Source: Sediminibacterium sp.
GTDB lineage: Bacteria; Bacteroidota; Bacteroidia; B-17B0; Aurantibacillaceae
Reading direction: 5' to 3'
Assembly (NCBI GenBank): GCA_030054095.1
Contig: JASGCO010000031.1
Location: 1-50,454, forward strand
Length of the DNA: 50,454 nucleotides
The position numbers and the translations under genes are program-made. The notes under the pieces were generated by a model. That model was not told the DNA's origin. It saw only the letters and a program-made list of their open reading frames with translations, and ran no database searches. This document shows positions 8,236-19,185 of this stretch, piece by piece (within the stretch, counting starts at the first letter, position 1; the number at the start of each line of letters is the position of its first letter).

Positions 8236-10680
8236 ATGTCACTGATTACTTTCCTAAGAAACTATTATAATACGATACGGGTTGTTGCTACCCGCTTAAC
8301 ATGTATCCTGCTTTTTATCCTCTTTACCCGAACTGTTACAGTATCTCAAACTACAACTGTTACGAGCGGGAAAATAGGCTTGTGTTTGAGTGGAGGAGGT
8401 GCAAAAGGGCTGGCACATGTTGGACTACTGAAATTAATAGACTCTCTGGGGATTAAGATTGATTACGTTACTGGTACCAGTATGGGCAGTATTATTGGTG
8501 GCTTATACGCCAGTGGATGGACTGGTTTACAGATAGACAGCATTATCAAAAGTGCTGATTGGGACCAATTATTAAGTCAATATGTCCCCATGAACGAAAT
8601 ATACAGCGATGAGAAAGACGAATACGGGCGTTACATTGGAGAATTACCTATACGAAACAGAAAACTTAGTTTTACAGGTTTTATTGAAGGTCAGAAATTA
8701 ATGAGTTTACTCAGTAAACTTACAGATCATGTCGGCCATATTAACGATTTTTCCAAACTTCCGATTCCCTTTAAATGTATGGCGGTGGATATCATTAATG
8801 CCAAACCTGTAACGATGGATCATGGTAATCTGGCAATAGCTATGAGGGCCAGCATGGCCATTCCTACCGTTTTTAAACCTGTGACGTTCGAAGATATGTT
8901 ACTGGTAGATGGTGGACTTATCACTAATTTCCCTGTAAATACATTAAAAGAAATGGGCGCCACATTTATTATTGGTAGTTATACAGGAGGGCGTTTACTT
9001 ACAGAAAAAGAAATGAATACAGTAAACAAATTACTGATTCAATCAAATAGCTTTTATGGTATAAGTAAAGCTAAAGATGAAATAAAAATCTGCAACATCT
9101 TAAATAATCTCACAGAAAACATGAAGCAATTTAATGCCGGAGACTTTAAGAAATCAACAAAAATAATAAAAGCCGGAGAGCAAATCGTTTATAAAATACG
9201 TCCCGCGTTATGTGCGCTGGCTGATAGTCTTGCCGCTAAAGGATTACTTAGCCCTAAACCGCCACTCATTCAATCCTCATCCACATTTTTTAAAATCGGA
9301 AGTATAACTATAGATAGCTGCTCTAAACAAACACGCAAATTCATAACTCATCGCCTCTCCTTAAAAGACGGAGACTTATGCAACTTTAATGACCTCTCCC
9401 GAAATGTGAAAAGGATATATGGCAGCCGCTTTTTCTATAAGGCAACTTATGCTCTATCCCAGGCTGATTCGCAAGGTACATACAATGTAAATATAAAATT
9501 TCAGAGAGATGACATACTAAGGTTTAAAGGTGGTTTACATTACGATACTGAACTTGGAGCTGGCTTTATGCTAAATCTTACAGCCAGAAATCTTCTCGGA
9601 ACCCATTCCCGGTTACTTGCTACTATAGATATTGCACAGTTTTTTAAATACCGGATTCACTACCGGTATTATTTAAATCAAACTCAAACTTCATTAAATC
9701 TCGAATTTCTGAGGGAAAAGTCTGCCATAAAGGAATATGATCCACTCCAAAAACCACGGAGAGATTATTATAATCTTTACAGAAGTTTTAATTCAGGTTT
9801 TAATATAAATTTAGGGATACCAGCAGCATTCTACTCTGGCATCGGAGGTGAAATAAATCAAGTTGATGCCAAATATAAAGCTGTGGTTCTTGATGTTGTA
9901 AGCGTCCAAAACATCTCATCCCTTTCTACCTTCATTAAAAACAGGTTCCTGTTTAATACCCTCGACCATCCGCTTATTCCTAGAAAAGGTACCAAGGTTT
10001 TTATTGAACACCGATTAACTCCCATCAGTATTCAAATGGCCAACTTTCAGTCAATTAACATAGATACAAATGGAGTAGTTAAAACTACAGACTTCAAAGA
10101 CACTGCTTATTACCTTCCTTATAACAAAATACAAGCAGACATTAAATATTATCTGCCCCTTCACCCTAAAATTTCTGTAATGACCGGGCTACAAACCGGT
10201 TTTATTTTTAACAGTAAACAAAAAAACGAAAGCACATCAGGTGGTACATCTCCTAATATAATAAACGGAAATCCTGTACTGGAAGAATGGTTTTTCGGGG
10301 GAGTAATACAACGTACCAGATCGAATCAAATTCCAATGACGGGACTTCATGAAAACGGGCTAAGTACCCCTAATTTCGCCAGTCTGACCCTTGGTGTTCA
10401 GTTCGAACCTATCCGTAAACTTTTCCTGTTGCCGGCTTTCACTTACTTATACAGAGGCAGCAGTACTGAACATTTCATGGATTACATTGGCAACATTCAA
10501 TTTGCAAATAAAACCTATACTGACGCTGATTTAAATACCTACAACTCGTCATACTCGTATGGCCTGATCGTTACATACAAATCCCCCTTAGGCCCACTGT
10601 CTGTTTCTATATCAAAATCTTCTATCTACTACCAAAACAGTGACCCCGTTGTGTACCTGAGCATGGGGTATCATTTTTAA
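8236..10680 (+). CDS. Patatin-like phospholipase with C-terminal Omp85-type beta-barrel (PlpD-like)
   Basis: An 814-residue outer-membrane protein. After a signal segment (LTCILLFILFTRTVTVSQ), a patatin domain shows the oxyanion motif LSGGGAKGLAHVGLL, the nucleophile elbow GTSMG (Ser82) and the Asp of the catalytic dyad in LLVDGGLITNFPV (Asp225). A POTRA-like segment (about residues 345-425) follows, then a 16-strand-like C-terminal barrel ending PVVYLSMGYHF with terminal Phe. This is the architecture of PlpD, a type Vd self-translocating phospholipase A. In Bacteroidota these are mostly exposed to the periplasm or cell surface; which side is not readable here. ATG 8236 is preferred over an in-frame TTG four codons upstream. 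Confidence 0.9.
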   Translation: MSLITFLRNYYNTIRVVATRLTCILLFILFTRTVTVSQTTTVTSGKIGLCLSGGGAKGLAHVGLLKLIDSLGIKIDYVTGTSMGSIIGGLYASGWTGLQIDSIIKSADWDQLLSQYVPMNEIYSDEKDEYGRYIGELPIRNRKLSFTGFIEGQKLMSLLSKLTDHVGHINDFSKLPIPFKCMAVDIINAKPVTMDHGNLAIAMRASMAIPTVFKPVTFEDMLLVDGGLITNFPVNTLKEMGATFIIGSYTGGRLLTEKEMNTVNKLLIQSNSFYGISKAKDEIKICNILNNLTENMKQFNAGDFKKSTKIIKAGEQIVYKIRPALCALADSLAAKGLLSPKPPLIQSSSTFFKIGSITIDSCSKQTRKFITHRLSLKDGDLCNFNDLSRNVKRIYGSRFFYKATYALSQADSQGTYNVNIKFQRDDILRFKGGLHYDTELGAGFMLNLTARNLLGTHSRLLATIDIAQFFKYRIHYRYYLNQTQTSLNLEFLREKSAIKEYDPLQKPRRDYYNLYRSFNSGFNINLGIPAAFYSGIGGEINQVDAKYKAVVLDVVSVQNISSLSTFIKNRFLFNTLDHPLIPRKGTKVFIEHRLTPISIQMANFQSINIDTNGVVKTTDFKDTAYYLPYNKIQADIKYYLPLHPKISVMTGLQTGFIFNSKQKNESTSGGTSPNIINGNPVLEEWFFGGVIQRTRSNQIPMTGLHENGLSTPNFASLTLGVQFEPIRKLFLLPAFTYLYRGSSTEHFMDYIGNIQFANKTYTDADLNTYNSSYSYGLIVTYKSPLGPLSVSISKSSIYYQNSDPVVYLSMGYHF

Positions 10681-10717
10681 CAAATCGACCACTACTTTTC
10701 AGTACATTGCCCAATAA

Positions 10718-10745
10718 AAAAGCCATCCTTTTAAGAACGGCTTTT
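10718..10745. terminator. Bidirectional terminator between the phospholipase gene and nrdA
   Basis: AAAAGCC/GGCTTTT stem with an imperfect inner part, located between two convergent genes. T runs are present on both strands (four on plus, six on minus). Confidence 0.6.
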
Positions 10746-10771
10746 CGTATTATAAGATTATTTGATATTGA

Positions 10772-13189
10772 TTAACTACCACAAGCTTCACATGCCTCAG
10801 GGTTGTCCAGACTACAACTTAATTGCGCTTGTTGTTCTTCAAAACTCAGCACATGAGACTGACCGCGCTCTACCAACAACGCATCCTCATTTCCTAAAAT
10901 AGCTACAGGTTGAGACAGTGCGTTTTGATCAACGGTGAACTTAATAGCGTCTGCCGCCGCTTTCGTGCGCAGATAGTACATACCGGTTTTCAATCCTTTT
11001 TTCCAGGCATAAAAATGGGCGCTGCTCATTTTTGCAAAGTTCGCATCCTGTATAAACAGATTCAGTGACTGAGACTGGTCAATAAATGCGCCGCGATCTG
11101 CTGCCATATCAATAATGGTACGCTGTTTAATTTCCCAAACCGTTTTATAAATATCTTTAATGTTTTGCGGAATCTCCGTAATATTTTGAACAGATCCGTT
11201 TGCCGCAATAATTTTATTTTTAAGACCATCATTCCACATACCCAACTTCACTAAGTCGCGCAACAAATGTTTATTTACAACCACAAATTCTCCGCTTAAT
11301 ACACGGCGTGTATAAATATTACTAGTGTATGGCTCAAAACATTCATTGTTTCCTAAAATCTGAGATGTACTGGCAGTTGGCATTGGCGCTAATAATAAAC
11401 TGTTACGCACACCGTATTTCATAATTTCTTCTCGAAGCGTATCCCATTCCCAACGGCTGCTGGCTTTTACATTCCACATATCGTGTTGGAAAATACCTTT
11501 TGAAATAGGAGACCCTTCGTATGTTTCGTATGGACCTTCTATCTTAGCCAGATCTTTACTTGCTGTTAAGGCAGCGTAGTAAATGGTTTCAAAAATTTCA
11601 GAATTCAGGCGTTTGGCTTCTTCGCTTTCGAACGAATAACGCATCAATATAAAAGCATCTGCCAAACCTTGTACACCTAATCCGATAGGACGGTGACGCA
11701 GGTTACTTTTACGGGCTTCAGGAATAGGATAATAGTTGCGGTCAATAATCTTATTCAGATTTTTAGTGGCAACATAGGTAATCTCAAATAATTTATTGTG
11801 ATCGAACGTGCCTGTTTTTTCGTCAACAAAACGAGGAAGCGCGATAGAAGCTAAATTACAAACTGCTACTTCATCAGCGCTGGTGTACTCGATAATTTCT
11901 GTACAAAGATTACTTGATTTAATGGTTCCGAGGTTTTGCTGATTCGATTTGGCATTGGCCGCATCCTTAAACAGCATATACGGATTACCGGTTTCGATTT
12001 GTGCCTCGATGATAGCGGCCCACAATTCACGGGCTTTGATCTGCTTACGGAAACGGCCTTCTTCTTCGTATTTGGTGTATAATTTTTCAAACGCTTCGCT
12101 ATGGCAATCACTCAATCCGGGAGATTCATTAGGACACATTAAACTCCACATTCCCTCTTCTTCCACACGTTTCATGAATAAATCAGGAATCCACAGAGCG
12201 GTGAATAAATCACGGGCTCTTAACTCCTCTTTACCGTGGTTTTTACGGATATCCAGAAACTCGTAAATATCAGCATGCCATGGTTCCAGATAAACGGCAA
12301 TAGACCCTTTACGTTTTCCGCCACCCTGATCTACATAACGTGCTGTTTCGTTATATACTTTCAGCATTGGGATAATACCATTGCTAGTTCCGTTGGTACC
12401 TTTAATATAAGAACCGGTTGCACGTACATTATGAATATTGATACCTATTCCACCGGCGCTTTGCGATATTTTTGCGCAGTTTTTAAGGGTATCGTAAATA
12501 CCATCAATACTATCTTCTTTTACCTGCAGCAGGAAACATGAACTCATCTGCGGCTTGGGCGTACCGGCATTAAATAAGGTTGGTGTGGCGTGCGTAAACC
12601 AACGCTCGCTCATCAAATTATAGGTTTGGATAGCGGCTTCAATATCATTTTTATGAATACCTACTGCTACACGCATAATCATGTGCTGAGGGCGCTCAGC
12701 TACTTTTCCATGCATTTTTAGCAGATAAGAGCGTTCCAAAGTTTTAAATCCAAAATAATCGTACCCAAAATCACGATCATAAATAATGGATGAATCCAGC
12801 AACTGGGCATTTTTTTGTACAATTTCATACACATCGTCCGCTATCAATGCCGCGTGTAACCCGGTTTTAGGATCAATATAGTGGTAAAGTGATTCTATGG
12901 TTTTAGAAAAACTTTTGATCGTATTTTTATGCAGATTAGATACTGCGATACGTGAAGCCAGTTGCGCATAGTCAGGGTGACGTACCGTTAAAGACGCTGC
13001 GGTTTCGGCAGCCAGATTATCCAGTTCGCTAGTGTTTACACCATCGTAAACCCCATCTATTACTTTTTTAGCTACCATGATCGGATCCACATGTGCAGGA
13101 TCGAGACCATAACTTAATTTCTGTACGCGAGCGGTAATTTTATCGAATTTAACCGATTCGCGGGTGCCATCTCTTTTTATTACAAACAT
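10772..13189 (-). CDS. nrdA: Class Ia ribonucleoside-diphosphate reductase, alpha subunit
   Basis: The 805-residue large subunit that reduces NDPs to dNDPs. An ATP-cone occupies about residues 1-90 ([18 protein letters not shown]), giving allosteric activity control by ATP/dATP. The catalytic barrel contains the redox Cys in PQMSSCFLL, the active-site Asn-x-Cys-x-Glu in NLCTEI, and the second redox Cys in the [10 protein letters not shown] region. The C-terminal shuttle pair is CEACGS at the very end. It works with NrdB, encoded 236 bases upstream on the same strand. The gap between the genes holds no recognisable gene. Confidence 0.96.
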   Translation of the reverse strand: MFVIKRDGTRESVKFDKITARVQKLSYGLDPAHVDPIMVAKKVIDGVYDGVNTSELDNLAAETAASLTVRHPDYAQLASRIAVSNLHKNTIKSFSKTIESLYHYIDPKTGLHAALIADDVYEIVQKNAQLLDSSIIYDRDFGYDYFGFKTLERSYLLKMHGKVAERPQHMIMRVAVGIHKNDIEAAIQTYNLMSERWFTHATPTLFNAGTPKPQMSSCFLLQVKEDSIDGIYDTLKNCAKISQSAGGIGINIHNVRATGSYIKGTNGTSNGIIPMLKVYNETARYVDQGGGKRKGSIAVYLEPWHADIYEFLDIRKNHGKEELRARDLFTALWIPDLFMKRVEEEGMWSLMCPNESPGLSDCHSEAFEKLYTKYEEEGRFRKQIKARELWAAIIEAQIETGNPYMLFKDAANAKSNQQNLGTIKSSNLCTEIIEYTSADEVAVCNLASIALPRFVDEKTGTFDHNKLFEITYVATKNLNKIIDRNYYPIPEARKSNLRHRPIGLGVQGLADAFILMRYSFESEEAKRLNSEIFETIYYAALTASKDLAKIEGPYETYEGSPISKGIFQHDMWNVKASSRWEWDTLREEIMKYGVRNSLLLAPMPTASTSQILGNNECFEPYTSNIYTRRVLSGEFVVVNKHLLRDLVKLGMWNDGLKNKIIAANGSVQNITEIPQNIKDIYKTVWEIKQRTIIDMAADRGAFIDQSQSLNLFIQDANFAKMSSAHFYAWKKGLKTGMYYLRTKAAADAIKFTVDQNALSQPVAILGNEDALLVERGQSHVLSFEEQQAQLSCSLDNPEACEACGS

Positions 13190-13425
13190 ACGCCCTTTGT
13201 TTTTTAATGTTATTTAATGTGATCAGGAGTTTAAAACCCCATTTACTTACTTTTTGTTTCTACAAGTTACTGCCGTTTTTTGCGGATTTATGTTAATAAA
13301 CCAAATCATTTCAACAATTAAACGGTTAATTATTTTTTACGTCGGGGGCTAAGATTCCCATACGAGCCGACAGACCCATTTAGTTAGTTTAGTACCAATA
13401 AGGGAATTTTAATTACCCCGCCTTA

Positions 13426-14397
13426 CTAGAAATCTTCGTCCAGTTTAAATACGTTATTTTCTTCCTTATTACCCATAACGCCTGCTTTCTGGTATTCAGC
13501 AACACGTTTTTCGAAGAAATTCGTTTTTCCCTGAAGCGATATCATTTCCATGAAATCGAACGGATTGGCGGCATTATAATACTTGGCACATCCAAGAGCC
13601 AGTAACAGACGATCTGCGCAAAATTCAATATACTGACACATCAGGTCAGAGTTCATTCCGATCAGTTTTACCGGAATAGCGTCCACCACAAATTTTTTCT
13701 CAATGTTAACCGCATCCACTATAATTTTTGTGACCTGCTCCTTAGGCAACTGGTTTTTAAGATGCTGCGTGTATATTAAACACGCGAAATCGCAATGTAA
13801 ACCTTCATCACGCGAAATTAACTCATTACTAAAGGATAATCCCGGCATTAAACCACGCTTTTTAAGCCAGAAAATAGAACAAAACGACCCGGAAAAGAAA
13901 ATACCTTCTACCGCAGCAAAAGCGATTAAACGCTCTGCAAACGAACCATTGCTGATCCAGCGCAACGCCCACTCCGCTTTTTCACCCACGCAGGGCACCG
14001 TATCTACAGCATGCAACAAACGATCCTTTTCCACCGGATCTTTTATATACGTGTCAATTAACAACGAATACGTTTCCGAATGGATGTTCTCCATCATAAT
14101 CTGATACCCATAAAAACAACGGGCTTCCGGATACTGAACCTCGTTAAGAAAATTTATAGCCAGATTTTCATTAACGATTCCATCACTGGCCGCAAAAAAA
14201 GCCAGAACGTGTTTAATGAAGTGTTTTTCATTATCGTTCAGCTTATTATTCCAGTCCGCAATATCCGAAGCAAGGTCAATCTCTTCTGCTGTCCAGAAGC
14301 TGGCCTCTGCTTTTTTATACATTTCCCAAATATCTTTGTATTTAATCGGGAAGAGGACGAAGCGGTCTTTATTTTCGACCAGAATGGGTTCTACCAT
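13426..14397 (-). CDS. nrdB: Class Ia ribonucleoside-diphosphate reductase, beta subunit
   Basis: The 323-residue small subunit that carries the diiron-tyrosyl radical. By spacing against known R2 proteins the ligands are D72, E103 and H106 ([10 protein letters not shown]), E164 (AAVEGIFF), E198 and H201 (RDEGLH), and the radical tyrosine is Y110. All are present, so this is a true tyrosyl-radical class I enzyme, not an R2c protein. The C-terminal tail ([13 protein letters not shown]) is the peptide that docks onto NrdA. It is transcribed before nrdA; the 489-base region upstream contains an AT-rich 10-base palindrome at 14454..14463 but no convincing NrdR boxes. Confidence 0.96.
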   Translation of the reverse strand: MVEPILVENKDRFVLFPIKYKDIWEMYKKAEASFWTAEEIDLASDIADWNNKLNDNEKHFIKHVLAFFAASDGIVNENLAINFLNEVQYPEARCFYGYQIMMENIHSETYSLLIDTYIKDPVEKDRLLHAVDTVPCVGEKAEWALRWISNGSFAERLIAFAAVEGIFFSGSFCSIFWLKKRGLMPGLSFSNELISRDEGLHCDFACLIYTQHLKNQLPKEQVTKIIVDAVNIEKKFVVDAIPVKLIGMNSDLMCQYIEFCADRLLLALGCAKYYNAANPFDFMEMISLQGKTNFFEKRVAEYQKAGVMGNKEENNVFKLDEDF

Positions 14398-14859
14398 AGT
14401 ATAGTTCTTTAAACGTTATTAGTCGTACTACTTTTTATTATTTGTTCCGTATACAAATATTTGCAAAAAAAGTGGCACCACTAAAACAAACAAATTAACA
14501 GTAGCCCCGTTTTTTTAACAAGGCACTTTTTACTTCTTAGAGTTAACCACATTAATATTCCTGATTTACAAGTGGATAACAAAAACTAAAAACTATTACT
14601 TCCTTTTTGCGTTTTGTTCTTGTTTTTATAAAGAATCTTTTTAAGAAAAGCATATCATCGTAACTTTTAGCACTGGAACGGCTTTGTTTACAGGGATTCC
14701 AGACTATAAAACATAACTCATGCATTTTAGTTACTTCAGCACTAATCCTGTTACTTCATTTTCTGGTAATTCGTTACCGTACTCACTAAGCAAATACCAA
14801 AAAAATCGGTGTTCATTCGGGAACATACCATACCTTTCTTACACGGTCAAATTTATAGC
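14398..14859. other. Gene-free divergent intergenic region nrdB / DUF2480 gene
   Basis: Apart from the promoter at 14860 I see only AT-rich sequence and the palindrome CAAATATTTG at 14454..14463, about 57 bases ahead of nrdB. No ORF of note, no hairpin with a T tract, and no tRNA or known RNA motif was recognised. Confidence 0.6.
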
Positions 14860-14867
14860 TACCTTTG
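14860..14867 (+). promoter_or_regulatory. -7 promoter element of the DUF2480 gene
   Basis: TACCTTTG matches TAnnTTTG, 19 bases before ATG 14887. A degenerate -33 (TTTC) lies 21 bases upstream. Confidence 0.6.
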
Positions 14868-14886
14868 TTATTAAATACACCTGTTT

Positions 14887-15408
14887 ATGATGAATGATGA
14901 GATTGTAAATAAAGTAGCCAATAGTGGAATTGTTACTATTGATCCGGAAACATTTTCTGTGGATGGAGAACGCGTGGTATTTGATTTAAAACCCCTTTTG
15001 TTCCATGAACTTATTTTAAAAGAACAGGATTTCAGAAATTTTATTAAAACCAACGACTGGTCGTTGTATAAAGATAAACTGGTAGCGCTTACCTGCTCTG
15101 CGGATGCCATAGTTCCCACCTGGGCATATATGCTAATTGCTCTGGCATTGGAACCCTATGCGCGTTTTGTTTTTTTCGGAACATTAGACGAAATGGAAAA
15201 TGCGCTGTTTACCGAACGGGTTAAGGCACTTGACCTCCGTTCATTTAAAGATGCACGCGTAGTAATAAAAGGGTGCAGTAACAAGCCGGTTCCCGTAAAC
15301 GTTTATGTGCTATTGAGTTCGTTATTAAAACCTTTGGCCAAATCTATCATGTACGGCGAACCGTGCAGTACGGTTCCGCTATTTAAAGCTCCCAAAACGG
15401 GCTTATAA
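14887..15408 (+). CDS. DUF2480 family protein
   Basis: A 173-residue soluble protein of the Bacteroidota-specific DUF2480 family. Diagnostic segments are EIVNKVANSGIVTID at the start, LVALTCSADAIVPTWAYML in the middle, and RVVIKGCSNKPVPVNVYV with AKSIMYGEPCSTVPLFK near the end. The conserved Cys residues sit in the ALTCSADA, KGCSNKP and GEPCSTV motifs; this may suggest a metal or cofactor site but nothing is proven. Members often sit near iron-sulfur cluster genes in other genomes (from memory); that context is absent here. It has its own promoter, and its end faces the convergent T9SS cargo gene with only 10 bases between stops. Confidence 0.9.
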   Translation: MMNDEIVNKVANSGIVTIDPETFSVDGERVVFDLKPLLFHELILKEQDFRNFIKTNDWSLYKDKLVALTCSADAIVPTWAYMLIALALEPYARFVFFGTLDEMENALFTERVKALDLRSFKDARVVIKGCSNKPVPVNVYVLLSSLLKPLAKSIMYGEPCSTVPLFKAPKTGL

Positions 15409-15418
15409 AGCGCATTTT

Positions 15419-16693
15419 TTAGTATTCAGATTTTACAAATTTTAATGTAATCACGGGGTCGTTCGTCGAGCTGTGATCTGTCCCTTCCACCTTTAAAAAA
15501 TACATAGCCTGACTAAGGCCAGATATATCCAGATCAACAAAATTAGAGCCTGATTTCAGGTTGTATGCTACAGCAGGGATCACCGTTTTCCCTTTGCTGT
15601 CGTAAACACTCATTCGGACAGATGTGGCTCTGTTAGCCGCCAGTTCCAGCTTTAACTGATGGTTGTAAACCAGATGTTTTACTAACTGTAATGGATCGTT
15701 ACTCCCCCCTCCTCCTTCAAGAGTTACTATTCTGGAATAACTAAAAGAAGCATCCTTATCCACCAGTTTAAGACGATAATAATAGATAACCGAGGGGCTT
15801 ATCTGTTTATCTTCAAAACTATAACTTATCTTCCCTAAAGCGGTTCCCTTTCCTGCCATCATGCCTATTTTTGAGAATTGTATGCCATCCTCCGAGCGTT
15901 CTATTTCAAAATGACTAAACTGTTGTTCCTGAACACTTTTCCAATTGAGTCTATTCATATTCCCATGCTTCTCGGCCATAAGATCGACCAATGTTACCGG
16001 GAGGGGCGATATTTGCGTTAGGCGAATATCATCAATTGCCACCGAAGGATCTGTGCCTGATCCGTTACCATTATTCCGCCAGTGAAACCCTATACGGATA
16101 CCCGCATTATTGTTAAATGAAGCTGGCAGTGTATAAGAATATGTGGTCCATTGCCCCTGACTATAGCCGTTACATGCACCACAGCAAAGGCTGGACAAAC
16201 AAAACTGATACGCCACTGGCCAGGAAGCCCCGTTGTTATCACTCAAATGCAATTGTGCCCTGTCTTCAGAACAAGAAGCACTACCGTACGCGATAAAATC
16301 AAATTGTAACACAATATTAGTACGACCCACTGTACTGATAGATGGTGAAACGGCCCTTCTGTAAGTAGCGTTGACCGCTCCCGTTTCATTGTAAGTGGAC
16401 CCCTGATCGCCGCCTGCGCCCGCATTGGCACCTATATGTAAACAGGCATCCCCAACGCAGGAAGATCCACAACCCGGAGGCGCTACTCCCTCTTCGGCAC
16501 AGCTAATAAACCAGTTATTAGGCGCGCTGCCTGTTGTTCCTCCTACGTTATCTGTAACTGTCCAACCTGCGTAACTTGTGGCCAGACAATTGGCGGTACA
16601 GCCATTATTAAAATTTTCTGTGTAAAACGTTTGGGCACCCGATTCATTCAGAAACAGTATAAAAAGCATGAACAACAGTAACCGTAACTTCAT
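15419..16693 (-). CDS. Cys-rich secreted protein with T9SS type A sorting domain
   Basis: A protein of about 424 residues with a signal peptide (MKLRLLLFMLFILFLNESGA). The N-terminal 210 residues form a jelly-roll/MAM-like beta domain rich in Cys and Gly (ENFNNGCTANCLATSYAGW, CGSSCVGDACLHIG, LSSLCCGACNGYS) and end in the SVAIDDIRL motif common in such extracellular domains. A fibronectin-like region follows (LNWKSVQEQQFSHFEIERS), then a C-terminal T9SS domain of about 85 residues (VYDSKGKTVIP, FVDLDISGLSQAMYFLKVEG). ATG 16693 is chosen over 16732 because it gives a clean signal peptide. It is probably surface-exposed or released; ligand unknown. Confidence 0.82.
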   Translation of the reverse strand: MKLRLLLFMLFILFLNESGAQTFYTENFNNGCTANCLATSYAGWTVTDNVGGTTGSAPNNWFISCAEEGVAPPGCGSSCVGDACLHIGANAGAGGDQGSTYNETGAVNATYRRAVSPSISTVGRTNIVLQFDFIAYGSASCSEDRAQLHLSDNNGASWPVAYQFCLSSLCCGACNGYSQGQWTTYSYTLPASFNNNAGIRIGFHWRNNGNGSGTDPSVAIDDIRLTQISPLPVTLVDLMAEKHGNMNRLNWKSVQEQQFSHFEIERSEDGIQFSKIGMMAGKGTALGKISYSFEDKQISPSVIYYYRLKLVDKDASFSYSRIVTLEGGGGSNDPLQLVKHLVYNHQLKLELAANRATSVRMSVYDSKGKTVIPAVAYNLKSGSNFVDLDISGLSQAMYFLKVEGTDHSSTNDPVITLKFVKSEY

Positions 16694-16776
16694 TTTAGAG
16701 TTTTTATGATTACTAAAGTATAAAAAAAACAAAGGTTGCTCATCCCGATTATGTTAAACTACAGGAATACCCGTAT

Positions 16777-18210
16777 TTACCATATTTTAAACGCATAAAC
16801 GTAACAGAACAAGAATAAAATAAAAAGCAAAAGGAGTTTTCCTATCTGTTCTGTACGGGTTCTTCCCAAAACATAAACAACCACAAAAGGCACTAAACTT
16901 AACAAAGCGGTCACTTGCAGCACTTCGGAAAACAAACAGTTATCTGCAAAACAGTAAGCCAAAATTAACACACCCAAACCAGCAAGCAATCGCCTACCCC
17001 ATCCCGAAAAGGGAACATGACAAGTGGCAGACAGGGATGCCGCTAAAACAATTCCCCAGATCAGAGCACCCGAAGGAAAACCGATAAGCGGCGCCCCAAA
17101 ACTTACAAATCCACCTAAAACAATAGCCGCAGGAAACATCCCCATAAGCAGAATCCGCGGGAAAAGAAAACGGTTTAAATACAGTGGTGGCTCATAAAGC
17201 ATAAAGAGAATGCCCCAAACCAGCATACTTACCAGAAACGTTTTATACGATACCGACATCGAAATAACCAGCAGCAACGCTACGACTGTGTTTTCCACAC
17301 TGTATCCCGCGGCAAAAAGTTTTCCGCCCTGATAGCGGATATAATAGAAATAAAAACAAAAAACAACAATCAGGCAGATTAGCAGAGGCAACGTAAGTAA
17401 TGTAGACGGATCCAGTTTCCAGTTATCCGGATATTGGTGTAATGCCTGAAAACTGCCAGTACAAAACAAGCATATAGCAGTAAGTACACGCCACCAATCC
17501 ATCCATTTTACAATGGCTTTTAAGGGGGGTGTAAACAGCCTGAAGCACAATATAAAGATCAGTATTACATCGAGTAAAAGAAGCAGCAAACTGGTAGAGT
17601 TATCGTCAGTGGCATAACTGAGTTGTAAATAACGCATCAACGATGTTATCAAAAACGGAATGGTACCCGATAAAAATAAAACCGTATAAATTGATCCTGC
17701 CGCCAACAACGAACGCCATACACGACGGGTTTTAGTGAACACATAGTTAAAACTGGCCAAAACCAGTAACACAATTTCGATGCGAATGCCCAGAGTGGCT
17801 CCTCTGCTTAAACTGGGTCCTCCAACCGTAAAATAAGCATACACCACATCCCTCCAGTTATTCAGCGATAGATAATTCATCTTCACTCCCGTACCATGCG
17901 ATACCAACATATCAATAAGTGGAGCCGTAAGCGCAATACTAAAACAAGTAATCACCAGTTTCACTAACTTTTGAGGGGTTTCTCCCGAAAACCATTGTAA
18001 CTGAATCAGAAAAGCCAGCACTATAAACACAAACCACAGACCAATATGTATAATATCGGCTAAAGTAAATAAACGGTTGTTCGAAAAGAATTCCAGTGTT
18101 AAACGCAAAGAAAGAATAGCGCAAAAAAGAAATACATAACGCTTCAAGGGTGTTTGTTCCGATTCTATAGAAGTGACAACACGGGTAAAAAATGCCTGAA
18201 ATTGGTTCAT
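16777..18210 (-). CDS. Polytopic membrane protein of unknown function (last gene of the UbiA operon)
   Basis: A 477-residue, very hydrophobic protein with roughly 12-14 predicted transmembrane helices and no soluble domain. I do not recognise the family. A loop reading MLYEPPLYLNRFLFPRILLMG resembles the Y-x-PPL-x-L-x-R segment that precedes the last helices of UbiA prenyltransferases, but the Asp-rich substrate motifs of UbiA are absent, so this is only a hint. It starts two bases after the stop of the preceding lipoprotein gene and closes a four-gene operon with a UbiA prenyltransferase and a QW-repeat protein. This suggests a role in processing, acyl or prenyl transfer, or export of the product made by those enzymes. 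Confidence 0.7.
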   Translation of the reverse strand: MNQFQAFFTRVVTSIESEQTPLKRYVFLFCAILSLRLTLEFFSNNRLFTLADIIHIGLWFVFIVLAFLIQLQWFSGETPQKLVKLVITCFSIALTAPLIDMLVSHGTGVKMNYLSLNNWRDVVYAYFTVGGPSLSRGATLGIRIEIVLLVLASFNYVFTKTRRVWRSLLAAGSIYTVLFLSGTIPFLITSLMRYLQLSYATDDNSTSLLLLLLDVILIFILCFRLFTPPLKAIVKWMDWWRVLTAICLFCTGSFQALHQYPDNWKLDPSTLLTLPLLICLIVVFCFYFYYIRYQGGKLFAAGYSVENTVVALLLVISMSVSYKTFLVSMLVWGILFMLYEPPLYLNRFLFPRILLMGMFPAAIVLGGFVSFGAPLIGFPSGALIWGIVLAASLSATCHVPFSGWGRRLLAGLGVLILAYCFADNCLFSEVLQVTALLSLVPFVVVYVLGRTRTEQIGKLLLLFILFLFCYVYAFKIW

Positions 18211-18212
18211 GA

Positions 18213-19175
18213 CTACTTTATGCTAAAAACATACATATTCCCCTTTCCTATGAGCCGTCCCTGATCTTTAATGGCTATAGCTCCCATCCAGAAAGAACTC
18301 GTCTTCCGGTTTATTTCCTGATCAAAACAAAATGGTTCTATACTGAATTCGGTTGCTGCCACATCCGAAACCAGTTTAAACATTAACGGATAAGAACGTC
18401 CTGTTGCTTTACTTTTCCAGTAATAAAAGGGTTCTGAAAGGTGCCACGAACGTTCCATTTCTGTATCCCGCATAAAAAACACAGTTTGCATGCTCCCCGA
18501 TGGCTGTATGGCTTGTAGGGTTTTAACATGACCGTATCCTGTCAACTGTCCATCTATCCATACAAGTGTTTGACCTTTAAACCGCTTTAAAAGCGAATCA
18601 AAATCATGAATAACACTTATGTAAATGCTAACTGGTTCACCATGACGGGAAGTCCCATCGGCTCTAAGCATGCCTTGTACAGGGTCAATGGCAGCTATCC
18701 GGTTTTGTTTATCCACTTCTCTGACCCGAAACGAATCGTTTACAGTATAATTAAACCTGTAGTTGGCAGCGCCTTCATCTTTCCATTTGGCCTCCAGTTT
18801 CATCTTGCTTCTATCCATTGACCAATACCATTCTCTGTTGAGCGTATCTCTTACATCTGGTATGGTGACAATAGGGAAAGTCCTTGTATCATCAAACTGT
18901 AAATTTCCGGCATAATGCACCTGCCAGCGGAAGGAGGTATCAATAGCCGTCCAGTCACTTAAATAGTAATTAATAAATTGTCTGCCAGCCGCATTCCGCG
19001 AAGCCATCATCATGCACACATGCCTGCCCCCCGTTTGATTTAAAGGGATTGTATTAATAAGGGTTACAGCATTAGAATTCGGCTCCATAAACAAAGAGCG
19101 CTCACCCGAAGATGGTTTTTTTACCATGCAGGCTCCGGAAAAAACCGCTAAAAAAATAATGTAAACCGGTCTCAT
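18213..19175 (-). CDS. Lipoprotein, possibly AttH/CrtC-like (lipocalin-type) in the UbiA operon
   Basis: A 320-residue predicted lipoprotein: signal peptide ends in the lipobox FSGAC (Cys16). The rest is beta-rich with many Trp and Tyr. The C-terminus (TSSFWMGAIAIKDQGRLIG followed by KGNMYVFSIK) resembles the closing motif of the AttH/CrtC superfamily, where Y-W-E-G-A-V is followed by G-x-G-Y-x-E. That superfamily includes carotenoid 1,2-hydratases and several terpenoid or polyketide cyclases. The similarity is read by eye and is weak in the N-terminal half. It lies 10 bases after the QW-repeat gene and 2 bases before the membrane-protein gene, so all act together. A purely structural lipoprotein is the alternative. 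Confidence 0.5.
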   Translation of the reverse strand: MRPVYIIFLAVFSGACMVKKPSSGERSLFMEPNSNAVTLINTIPLNQTGGRHVCMMMASRNAAGRQFINYYLSDWTAIDTSFRWQVHYAGNLQFDDTRTFPIVTIPDVRDTLNREWYWSMDRSKMKLEAKWKDEGAANYRFNYTVNDSFRVREVDKQNRIAAIDPVQGMLRADGTSRHGEPVSIYISVIHDFDSLLKRFKGQTLVWIDGQLTGYGHVKTLQAIQPSGSMQTVFFMRDTEMERSWHLSEPFYYWKSKATGRSYPLMFKLVSDVAATEFSIEPFCFDQEINRKTSSFWMGAIAIKDQGRLIGKGNMYVFSIK

Positions 19176-19185
19176 GCAACTTTAG

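Noticed and set aside
14454..14463. Palindrome CAAATATTTG as an NrdR box upstream of nrdB
   Set aside because: Does not match the NrdR consensus and a second box at proper spacing is missing.
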